Assembly: GCF_022458985.1 (NCBI RefSeq)
Contig: NC_061772.1
Coordinates: forward strand, 6,872,001 to 6,936,000
Reading direction: 5' to 3'
Source: Mugil cephalus
Taxonomy: Eukaryota; Chordata; Actinopteri; Mugiliformes; Mugilidae
DNA: 64,000 nucleotides
Shown here: positions 54,401-64,000 of the stretch, piece after piece
How positions within the stretch are numbered: position 1 is the first letter of the stretch
Layout: every line of letters starts with the position of its first letter
Notes under the pieces: model-generated
Told to the model about the DNA's origin: nothing
What the model saw: only the letters and a program-made list of their open reading frames with translations
Database searches by the model: none
Made by a program: the position numbers and the translations under genes

Positions 54401-55590
54401 TCATGTGTACATACTCAGACACATAATCACAACACTTAATGTTGCATTTGAGGTCACCACGTTTTTCCATCCAATTTTATGTGATATGATTGCATGCATG
54501 TCTGTTGGACCTCAGGAAAAATAGCTGAGCTAATTAATGTGAACTGACTTTTCACGGGCAATGATAACGTTACAGACAAAAATGCTTCATTCAAATTCGC
54601 AACTTAGGTGAACTACTGCTTGGAAATATTAACAATACGTACGTAACGTCTCAGCTAATGCAAATACTTAGAATTAAATATCATGATAACGCTAACCTTT
54701 TCTCCCTTTTGTGCTTCATACCTTGCTTTGCCTTCTTGGTGGTCTCTATGACGACAAAATCACTTGGTGATCCATGGTGTGGTGATGTTGAAACCGCTGT
54801 TGGTCCCTAAACCGTCAGCTAAAGTTAATCCGTCATAGTGATAAAGAGTAAAAAAAAAAAAAAATGTCTTGTAAACAAACGAAAAAAAAAAAGTTGAAAA
54901 GCTCCTTCATGTCATTAATGCTGTGGGAAGTCTCAGCTTTGTTTAAATCTGCTGAATTGTTTGTTGAAAATGCTCTTCAACAAATGGTTATTCTTTCAGC
55001 CATGTACCAGGGATGAGCAGTGCTGTGGTGAACAGCTGTGTGTCTGGGGCCAGTGCAGCCCAAATGCAACAAAAGGAGAGGCTGGCAGCACCTGTAAATA
55101 CCAGACTGACTGCAACCCAGACCTCTGCTGTGCTCTCCATAAAGGTGCAGTGCATCATGCACGTCATGTGTATCAATCAATCTCTACTACCTCTTGATGA
55201 AATGTCTTTCTATTGTGCGTTCAGTCCTGCTCTACTCTGTTTGTACGGCCAAGCCCATTGAGCGCGAGCGCTGCTTTGGTGCCTCCAACCACCTGATGGA
55301 GCTGTTGTCGTGGGACACGAGGAATGACGGACCCAGGAAACATTGTCCCTGTGCAGGAGATCTCCACTGCCAGCATCTGGGGTGAGTGCAGCACATTTAA
55401 CAGCGCAGCAAGTCTTATATGTCTTCTAAAGTCTGTTCAAAAACAGTATGTGTGATATTAAAGCTATAACTGAAATACTGCGCTGTGGTCCTGTTTTGAC
55501 AGGCGAGGATCCATGTGCCTTCAAAGAGAGGACTCGAGTGAAGAGAACCTGACAGACACTCTATACTCAGAGATAGATTACATCATCTAA
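51359..55590 (+). CDS. dkk3: Dickkopf-related protein 3 (secreted)
   Basis: Secreted glycoprotein of the dickkopf family. Coding exons: 51359-51556, 51777-51881, 51964-52023, 53225-53317, 55000-55144, 55225-55381, 55503-55590; joined they give 281 aa (human 350). A hydrophobic signal peptide (AGLLVLSLSAVCNG) is followed by ELDRMFVEVEQL, matching the human LNEMFREVEEL. Two Asn/Thr-rich exons with NVT, NET and NIT glycosylation sites come next. The first Cys domain (C123-C171) has ten Cys including RDEQCCGEQLCVWG, close to DKK3 RDSECCGDQLCVWG. The colipase-like second domain (C184-C258) also has ten. A short acidic tail ends SEIDYII. The start is the first ATG of an ATGATG pair; either would serve. 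The a or b paralogue is not decided. Convergent with usp47, as in human. Confidence 0.93.
52640..52950. mobile_element. Tc1/mariner-derived non-autonomous element, copy 2
   Basis: Lies in the dkk3 intron between exons 3 and 4. It shares long stretches with copy 1: GAATTTAGAGGCCAGGTCAA, GGGGATGGCTGCTGCCATCA and CACATGAATGCCAGGACC, then CCCAGCAGAACATTTTATTG. The terminal inverted repeats are not recognisable, so it is truncated or decayed. Confidence 0.65.
54070..54212. repeat. Teleost interspersed repeat in dkk3 intron
   Basis: GGAGCCTATTCCAGCTGGCA, CGGGCGAGAGGTGGGGTACC and GACAGGTCGCCAGCCTATCG are hallmarks of a very common fish dispersed repeat. Much more GC-rich than the surrounding intron. 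Family name uncertain. Confidence 0.65.
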
Positions 55591-56110
55591 CAGCAGTCAT
55601 TCACTTTAAACAGCTGGACAGACGTCTGCACTGACCCCTGAGCTTTTTCGCAAAGAGGTGTAACACTTTTTCCGCAAGCTTAATCCAAAACGGTTAAACT
55701 TAAGAGCATGGGAAACGGATGAAAAAAAAAATATTTCAACTACTGTATAGTTGAGCTTTGCAATCCTTAAAGCTTGATGAAATTGTACGTATATATAAAT
55801 ATTGCTAACACTATGCAGGAAATGCTATATTTGCACTGGCTTCTTAAATATTTGCTGCATCTCTCTGCAATTCTTTTGTAAACTCTAACCCTTGACTAAT
55901 GCTGAACCCATAAGTGTAACCACAGCACGCTCATACTGTGGACTGCTCACCGATGATCATATGGTCTGTATCACGCTGTCATCAGATGATGCTACTTTTG
56001 GTAGCAGCACTGTTTCTTTAATAACCTGAGTAACAAATAGACTATACATTATCCCTCTCTATGACCGGTAGGACCAATTAAACAGCATTAGTATGTTGTT
56101 ACACAGATTC
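55591..56110 (+). other. dkk3: Putative dkk3 3' UTR
   Basis: Sequence after the dkk3 stop. An ATTAAA variant poly(A) signal lies at 56077-56082, about 490 bases on. The actual end is not determined. Confidence 0.4.
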
Positions 56111-56472
56111 CTCTAAACTATGTATCAACGGACCGCAATTCTCATGGCAAATATCTGCTGCCATTGATTACAGCATTTAATCAAAATGACATCTAAGAGG
56201 CAACTTAGCTTAAAACGCCACAGTTGTTTCTGAGGCAGTCTATTTCTAGCTGCATATTCACTTGTTATAGCTGAGAAATATTTTGGACAAACTCACTGGC
56301 TTCATCCCTGATGCTGATGTTGAACAGGTTTGATGTTAAACATGCTGAGGCCTCCAATCAGGCTTCAACATGTTTATTGCACAGAGATGATGTGTAATTA
56401 CATGAATGGCAGCTGGAAATACGGTCCAGAATGTCAATATGTGTTGTGTTTTGCCCACGCTGCTTGTATTTA

Positions 56473-56970
56473 CACCGATCATCATGATCACCAGTCAAGT
56501 GAAAAACACTGATTATGAGGTCATTATGGGACCTGTCAGTCAGTGGCAGCAAGTGAACATTTTGTTTTCAAAGTTGATGAGTGGGTCAGAGAATCTCCAA
56601 AACAGCAACCCTTGTGGGGCGTTCCCAGTCTGCAGTGGTCATTCAGGGTCATGGAAACCTGGGAACCAAAGGCTGCGTGGTTTCATCCAACAGACGTGCT
56701 GCTTTAGTTCAAATTGTTTAAGTTCTAGATAGAAATACGTCTGATGCTCCTGTACCCACGTAGGGCCTGGGGTGACTATGCATCACTTATCTGCTGCTTA
56801 TTAAAACCTGTGCTTGTTCTGTAACAATGTTCAGGTGGTGGTTTGTATCAAAGTAATATCCACATGAATGCGGGACCCATGTTTCCCAGAAGAACATTTC
56901 ACCATAATAAAATCATTCATTTTATTCATTCTACCTGTTGGTGGTTTGGATGTTGTAGCCGACTGATGTG
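56473..56970. mobile_element. Tc1/mariner-derived element, composite copy 3
   Basis: Left end CACCGATCATCATGATCACC, right end GCCGACTGATGTG. The left half (about 56500-56700) keeps Tc1-like sequence in the transposase-sense orientation (GGTCAGAGAATCTCCAAAAC, GCAAGTGAACATTTTGTTTT). The right half (56826-56970) matches copies 1 and 2 in the opposite orientation (TCCACATGAATGCGGGACCC). So the two halves point in opposite directions with the middle lost. No intact transposase frame. Confidence 0.6.
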
Positions 56971-57844
56971 TATTTAATTCCATCCTTCTGTAGTCCACTA
57001 CTGTGTACAAACTAACTCATTCCAGTGCTTCTGATTAGTCTGAAGGTAATGTAGTGATGCTGTATTTTGAAACTAAAATAAGAGCTCCAGGATTTATAGC
57101 TCAAGTGCTAATGGACTGCTTTAGTTGTAATCAATGAGCCCTTAGCCGAAGGAAAAATGTGTAAAAAGTAAAAAGGCCAGTAGTGTATTTTATTTGTTTA
57201 CCAAGTAAAACATTTGAAGACCCTGCACACACACACACACACGTGTGTGCTAATAATGGCTGATTATTCCTCGTCATATGGAGATTGCCTGATTAGAGAG
57301 CAGCTTGTAATCAGGCAACATAAAGACAATGGTTATGGAGTTTAGCCAGAATTAAACAGGATTTGAAAAGCAACCCATTAAAGCACAACAACAGTGATGC
57401 GGAAGAAAGTTAAATTAATTTGAACTTTTAAGCTTCATACAACATGAATAGGAAACTGGAGCTCAGCCTGTTGCCTCCACCTCATAGTTTAAAATGACCA
57501 TTTCTGTGTATTCAGTGAGACATATGGAGCAGGAGATGATGAGAGTGTCGTGAGTGACCAGCTGGAACCACATGACTTTGTATGTTGTGTGTCTGCACCA
57601 TCCAGTAATTAGGATGCTCCAAACATTTGTGTTTGTATGTGAGTTTTTTTTTTTAAAGCCAGACTGGAAATTAAAATATTAGATGACTAGTTTGTATAAA
57701 TTACTCATATGAGATGTTAATGTACAGTGGGATCTGTCAAATATAACCTCAGCACTTGAAACCTGCTACGCAGCTTATACAGGTGTTCACTTTTGGATGC
57801 AATTGTTAAAGTGACAGAAAACTACACTTATCAAAAAAAAAAAG
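56971..57844. other. Intergenic between dkk3 and usp47
   Basis: AT-rich sequence with a small CA repeat (57229-57242) running into CGTGTGTG. No gene recognised. The usp47 3' UTR may extend into it. Confidence 0.45.
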
Positions 57845-59239
57845 CAATTTAATTATTTTCTAAAATCCTATATTCACACAGGATCTGAAATCTCAAACAA
57901 ATAAACAACAACAACAAAATGAAAAGATTTTCTTCAGGTATTGGCATTTCTACAGTGAACAGCTGGTGGCAGCATCAGATACCCAGGAGGGGGGGGTGGG
58001 CCGGGATGCTGAGCGTCAGTCCACAGGCAGACTGAGGAGGGAGTCCAGCAGGCTTTCTACACCATCTGGTGTCAGTCTATCAAGCAGCAGGTAGAAGCGC
58101 AACAAAAAAATAAAAAAACAAAACAAAAAAAAGAACAACCCAGCCAAGTCCTCTGCCAAAAATCCAGAGCGCTCCCTCCCCTCAATACAACACCACACAC
58201 ACACAACTGGATGACAATAGACATGTACACCCAGTTCACATGATGGTGCAAAGGAAAAAAAACAAAGATATCCACTTTCTAAATTAAAGGTTAATACAGA
58301 AAAACAGATGTGTGCCTGGTGTCTCACAAGACCAAACTGAACAATTAAGTCTGGAGCAAAACAATAATTTACAGCAAAACCAGGAAATTCTTGACATAGT
58401 CCACTCGGTTTAGTTCCATTGTACTTTGTATTAAAGAACCAAAAGCCTATGTATCACTACATCTAGTGGAAGTGATTTAACAGGCAGCGCTCCTATAAAG
58501 CACAAACAGCAGCAGTAAGAACATCCCATAATACATTACTCTGCCACTATAGGAGCACTGGTGAATCAGAAACAACCTTTAGTTTACAAATTCTTAATTG
58601 TTGCTTTTTTGATACATTAAATCTTGTGAGTGAATAATTGAACTTGAAAGTCACTGAGAGCGTGAGGTTTGTCTCCCCAGAGACGGAGACTGAGGAAGGC
58701 TGGCTAAGTAGTTCTCGGTTGAACGCATTGTTGGTCTTTAAGGTTCTAGAGGAAGGTAATCAAAATAAAATGAGGATGATTTCTTACAGTGCTCAAAACT
58801 TGTCTACACATGGACACAGACGGCCACAGATGAATAACAGGAAGATCAAAGACGCAGTGACAGGGAGGAGTGAAAGAGCCTGATGTAAAAGGAGACTGGA
58901 GACTTAAATAGACAGAACAGAGGCCCTCCAGGCCAGTTGCAGTCCGAACATCTCTGCATCCTTCTCTGAAGCTTTTATGTTAAATTGATTTGTCTGTACA
59001 GTATTTGATTCGTTTTCTGTATGTACTTCCCTTTAAACTTTACAGTACAATACACTATAGTGCACAATAGGGATTCTGAGCCAGTCCTGGGGCTCAGAGT
59101 GGAGGTTGAGAGCGCGACAGCCTCACTGCGCTGCTTGATTTCAAGTCACTATTGGGCCTGACGTTCAGAGTCCCACAGCCTGGTTGCTTTTGCAGCAGCA
59201 GCCAGACGATCCCAATCACAGAGAGCGGTTGTCTGCGTC
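57845..59239 (-). other. usp47: Putative usp47 3' UTR
   Basis: Minus-strand sequence after the usp47 stop. A minus-strand ATTAAA near 57846-57851 would give a 3' UTR of about 1.4 kb. Contains a G-run (57987-57995 on plus) and A-rich tracts. Open frames within it show no similarity to known proteins. Confidence 0.35.
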
Positions 59240-62200
59240 TCAGTCCTGCCCCGGGTCCTTGGCAGGGCCGCCGTCCAGATAGATCTTGAGGGCCTTCTCC
59301 TTGCGTGGCGAGTAGCTGACACGGTGGCCCGTCTTGAGCAAGCGGCTGCTCTCCTTCTTCATTAGCTCATTGCGCTCATCCTCCGACAGCTCCAGAGGTT
59401 CCTCTGTGCTGTCCCTGCACGGACAAATATCACCGATACGTTGATCTCACATCACAAATGTGTCAAATTTAACTTCATATGCTGTTAGTAATTTTGGGAA
59501 CAATGAATGATATGAATGAAAAAATAGAGAATCTTTGAGTGAATTATTTTGTTTAATTAAAAGGCTGAATTAGTCTCATTAACAGATTTAAGTGTAAATT
59601 TTTTACTTAACAATATGGAGAAAAAAAAACATCAACAATATTGATAATATAGATGATAATAAGACCCAAGCTAGAAAAAGAAACTGTGCTAATTTAAGGC
59701 TACAGTGCAGCCATTGTACTTCAAAGAGTTATTTATAGTCCTTCTTGACCTGATGTTACATTATTTAAGCAAAATATAGAAAAGACCCAAGAGTCGACCT
59801 GTTCTTGAAGGACAGGACTCTTTCTTCTTTTTTTACCTGTAGAAGACCACAGCGCCATCATCGCAGATGTAAAGAGGCCACACATTAAGGGTTGACACCT
59901 TAGGATTCCAGTCCAAATCCTGATGGATCTCCAACACAGAAATATCACAAGGAAATGTTCCTCTACCCTGCAGAGAACCAACAGAGAGCTCATCAGTAAT
60001 GTAGCAGAAAGTTTTCATCATACCCTGTTGTAAGTAATTAATTCCTCATACCTTTGCAAACTCCAGGTTTTCAAGGGGAATCTCACTTATTTCACTGAGC
60101 TGTAAACAGAATACATAAATAAGCCACAAGAAAAGCTGTGTTGCTTAGAGCAATGAGTCTACAAAATGATCTCAATCGCACACCACAGGCGCCAAATGAA
60201 AACAGTGAAATCAGGTGACAGACGTACCTTCTCTTTCAGTTCTTCTACACTGCTGCTCTCCAGAATCACCTCCTGAAAGGGACCCAGCTTCATCGTAGCC
60301 GGACTCCATCTCCGAGTCAGAACTGCGAGCTGAGACATGGACTTCATCTTCTCTGGTTCTGAGAAACACACAGGACCATGGATCAATCAGATCAAACTTA
60401 AGCAGCTACTGGGCAAAAGCTTTAGGAGGAATCTGGATCTAGTTTCACCAATTACATTTATCTGTCTTGAGTTTTTCTGCCCAGAGCAACTCTAAATCTA
60501 GGCATAAGGTATAAAAACACAAATATAGTATTAAGACAACATTCTAACTAGTTTGAAAGAAACTCCAGATCATGTGTTACCATTAAGGACTTCCAGGAAA
60601 ACCTCCCAGTTGGAGGAAATGCTGATGTCTTCCTCATAGACATGGTAATCCAGAAACACTGTGCCTGGATTCTTCCAAGTCTTTTTCCTGAGACGAACCC
60701 TGAACCCCACACACGTACACAATTAGTTTTATACACGTACATTTCATTCATTTCATCTCTGTCAAACTTTGATCAGTGACTGATCTTACCTATCGATGCT
60801 GAGGTCAAGCTTACACTGCTCTTTCAACTGAGGGAGCAGCTCCTCTTTGGACTGTCTGACAGTCATACCCTTGGCAAATACCGTGTCCACAAGAAACTTG
60901 CAGGGCTAAAAAAAATTAAAAAATGATGACATACAACAGATTACTATATCTCAGATCACAAGAGTAAAGACCATCATGACAAGATTGACTCTGTCCTTAC
61001 CTCTGGTTCATTCACTAGTAGTTGGTACACTTTAACTCTGTATTCACCCTTTTTCAAGGCTCTTCCTAATCGAATGGTTATCTATGGAGAGTAATAAGTA
61101 TAACAAGTTATAGCTCAACTTCACTTCCACAAAAAATGCAGGAATGACATTAATAAATCCTGAACAACGCCGACCTTGTTATCGTCGGAGAACGACGAGA
61201 GTGTTTCATTGAGTCGTACACTCTCAAACTCCTGGTTGTTGGCGTAAACCCGGAACACCTTGAACTGGGTTGAGGTCACTCCTACGTAGGGCTCCAGGTT
61301 CTGTTTAAACGCTGCTAATGTTATTCTCTTGTCCACATGAACCACTAAACCTGAAGTAGAGCACAAGCAATGTCAATGTATCAGACTGAAGAAAAAACAA
61401 AAACTCGTGACTCTTGGTCACTTTTCTTTTGTGACAATAATTTAGATTATAGAACAATTTAAATTAAATGAGGGAGCAATTCAAGAAAACAATATATTAT
61501 TTGCACCTACGAAGATTACAAATGTACTTTGACGCAAATCAAACTAGTCAAGGACAACAAAACATTTATAACACGCTATAAATAAAAAGTGTATACATTT
61601 TTGTGCATCCCACGCAGAGTCATCTTGAGAACAAGGCTCCGCTCTGAAGTAAAGGTACTGAGCCTCTGCCTTGCTCTTTCCATTGTCGTCATACTCGCTG
61701 TCTGTTCCAGAGTCCTCTTCAGCCGTGTCCCAGGTCTCCTTTTTGCCCTCATGGGCTTTAGAGCGTCGGCTACTTGTGATGCTGTGCGAGTCTAGGCCAT
61801 TGGCCAGCTGGATGGGGCCGCTGTCTGCATTACACAGTGTATCACTACTGTGGCTGGAGCTCAGTATGTCACTGTCCACTGAGCTGGTGCTGCGGTCATT
61901 GTTCACCTCAGAGTCCGACCGCTCCTCACAAGCAAAGTGGTTCTCAGGGTCAGAGGCACCACCGCTGCCTGCAGGTGTGGCCCTGATCCGGTTTTCCAAC
62001 TCTCTGTTGTCTGCAGCCACACAGAGTGAAGAGTTTGAGTCAGCCTCTTGGGTTGGGGATTCGATATGTTCAAAGTCGCTGGCGTCAGAGCTTTTCTGGC
62101 TGTCACTGGTGCTGGAGCCCTGCTGCTGTTGTTGCTGCTGCTGCTGCTGCTGCAGAGACAGATTCTTTAACTTTTCTGTGCTCTCCTCCAGGATAGCCTC

Positions 62201-63820
62201 CACAGATTTCCTGTTACCCTTCGAGCCATCAAAGGGTGCATCAGAGTCACTCCCTACTTTTTGGCAAAGAGTTCTGTTGGCCAGGGTACCAGGAGACTGT
62301 TCAGGCAATAAGACCAACAGTCGGATCGTGTTCCCGTGACGATCCAACAGTTTCCACAAGAGCGAGTCAGTGAAAGCCACCTGATGATCTGTCAACTCTG
62401 AGCTCTCCACAAAAACCTAATGGAAAAAAACAAACCCACGTTAAAGTGGATTTTGACTGTGAAATGCTGCACAAATCTTTAACTGCAAATGGCAGCACAA
62501 CACAAGAAACACAGACAACATAATGAAGGGACCTTATTACTCCTGAAGAACCCCTCAGCTTTCAGTGTCTTGTTTGGGACGTAGAGGAGTCGGAGGTCAT
62601 TGTAGCAGCGCTCCAACACCACACGCATGGCTTCTGCAGACAGCCCAGTAGCCTGTAGAAAAACACACAATATGAAAACCTGATCTCACATTCTCATTCA
62701 ATGAACATGCATTTTACATAATTCTGCATAAATGGTCAAAGTAAAACACAATGAAAAAACTGAGAAGAGTAAAAACCTGTGCAATAAGCTGTTTGAATTC
62801 AGTGATCGTCTGGTTCAAGTACGCTCGAACACTGACTGGAGAGGCAATGGTCTCAGTCTTCAGATCAACAACATGAACCTTCACCATCACCTCTGTAGAA
62901 AAATCAGAACATACCCATACTGATAAAAAGCACCCAGTTTCCATGGTATTCTGATCCTCTAGACATCACTGTACGCTTGCTTGTAAACATTATCTCCAAG
63001 GCCAGGTCATTCCTAACTGTTATCACTAAATGTTTGACTTGAAAGTAGCAGATTACTGACCTCCAGGTTTGTAAGGCTGGAACACTTGCTCTGGCTTGCG
63101 CGTCTCTAGCAGCAAGTCAAACATGTAAGAGGACTTTACTCCTCCCAGCAGGAGGCCCATCGGTGTGTCCTCCTCACCCTCATATGAGCACTCCAAGTAT
63201 TCATGGAACTCATCATATTTTACCAAGCGACAGCAGTCCAGAGAGACGACTCCCTCCAGCTCCATCAGCTGAGGTACAGAAACACACAAAACAGATAGAT
63301 TTTATTTTTCTGTGTAATCATTTACTTGAAACGGTTTAGATTGATAAAACAAACCAACAAACCTTGTAGGCCATTTCGGTTGCTTCTCTCAGAGTTTTAT
63401 CCTTGTGCACTTCCAACTTGCTCTCCATCATCATCTTCACAGGATGCATGCAGAAAAGCTTGATCTGGTGATAAAGAGTATAGCATTACTAAAGGTAACC
63501 AAAAGGGGTAATGTATTAACTGATCCTTATTCAGATGCAGAACGGTGACCAAGTACCTTGCAAGTGTTGCGTTCAATCTCTCTCTGTCGCTTTTCTTGCT
63601 CTTCAGATTCTTTCTCTTTCTGAACCAAACTCTTTATGTGCTCTGGGAAGTCTTCTACAGCTAAATACTCTGAAGACAGAAAAAAAACAGTACACATTCA
63701 ATCGATTGGTGCGGGGAAACCTACAGGCAAAGACAATAAAATATTTAAATGAATAACTTCTTACTCGCATTCCTTGAGGGGTCTTTCAGTCTATAAATCA
63801 GCATATATGCATTTGTAGAG
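59240..63820 (-). CDS. usp47: Ubiquitin carboxyl-terminal hydrolase 47, C-terminal part (partial)
   Basis: Deubiquitinase acting on DNA polymerase beta and other targets; partial because its 5' part lies beyond the right edge. Exons: 63820-63765, 63669-63557, 63464-63363, 63268-63061, 62892-62777, 62652-62533, 62416-61597, 61350-61175, 61081-61001, 60905-60790, 60699-60581, 60358-60228, 60099-60052, 59967-59837, 59414-59240. They join in frame to about 836 residues, ending at the family C-terminus ([20 protein letters not shown], ending KDPGQD). [14 protein letters not shown] marks the end of the catalytic USP fold; the rest is the ubiquitin-like-domain region with YNDLRLLYV and [11 protein letters not shown]. 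The catalytic Cys and His boxes are outside the window. The 820-base exon holds an acidic Ser-rich stretch ([20 protein letters not shown]) and an 11-Gln run at 62120-62152. Confidence 0.95.
62120..62152 (-). repeat. usp47: Coding CAG repeat (polyglutamine) in usp47
   Basis: Eleven Gln codons, nine CAG and two CAA, in the disordered part of usp47 after LSL. The human protein, as I recall it, has about four Gln here. Confidence 0.85.
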
Positions 63821-64000
63821 CTGTTGGGAGAAAACAAAAGATAATAAATATATTTTTATATATATAATCTTCTTTATTCCTCTTTGATAACAGATGTAAA
63901 ACAGGTTCCAGTGTTTTTTTCTTTTCTTAGCCGGTGTACTTTGAGTGTGTGTGATGTCTGTAAATCCATGCAGTGCTGGAGAAGGATATGACGCACAACA
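63821..64000 (-). other. usp47: usp47 intron at right edge
   Basis: Begins at the acceptor (CCCAACAG on the minus strand) of the first visible usp47 exon. AT-rich; no further exon can be identified before the edge. Confidence 0.5.

Noticed and set aside
61671-62339. 222-codon plus-strand open frame with a poly-Cys run
   Set aside because: Antisense shadow of the large usp47 exon; the Cys run is the reverse of the Gln repeat.

Overview
The window is vertebrate nuclear DNA, almost certainly from a teleost fish. Genes are split into short exons with GT/AG introns and carry long AT-rich introns and UTRs. It also has long microsatellites, degenerate non-LTR retrotransposons and Tc1-like non-autonomous elements of fish type. 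No operons, phage or CRISPR are present. Protein identities come from recognising conserved sequence by eye; no database search was run.

Layout, left to right. 480-1472: a decayed L2/CR1-type LINE. 4557-20402 (minus): the full coding region of dagla, diacylglycerol lipase alpha, in 19 coding exons (1086 aa), with a probable non-coding first exon in a CpG-rich promoter near 33.1-33.9 kb. An extra large exon-like open frame lies in a dagla intron at 8859-9413. 36208-36498 (plus): cend1, a small tail-anchored neuronal protein. 39455-39900 (plus): polr2l, RNA polymerase subunit RPB10. 41857-45964 (minus): cpsf7, the 59 kDa subunit of cleavage factor Im, convergent with polr2l. 46.8-47.7 kb: an interspersed repeat, a tRNA-Gln-like 3' half and an intact tRNA-His(GTG). 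48.4-49.3 kb: pentanucleotide and AT microsatellites. 51359-55590 (plus): dkk3, a secreted dickkopf protein. 59240-63820 (minus, running off the right edge): the C-terminal two thirds of usp47, convergent with dkk3.

The genes are not one pathway: they cover endocannabinoid (2-AG) synthesis, neuronal differentiation, transcription, mRNA 3'-end processing, extracellular signalling and deubiquitination. They do form a synteny block. The human orthologues all lie on chromosome 11 (DAGLA/CPSF7 at 11q12, CEND1/POLR2L at 11p15.5, DKK3/USP47 at 11p15.3), and the convergent dkk3/usp47 pair is kept.

The most interesting signal is the dagla intronic exon. It starts in the same phase and with the same three residues (V-L-E) as the normal next exon, ends in the same phase at a strong GTAAGT donor, and makes a TAG stop if spliced to the normal exon. 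It is also followed by two AATAAA signals. It could be a mutually exclusive or alternative terminal exon that changes the regulatory tail of the lipase. I found no evidence of a wholly new multi-gene system.
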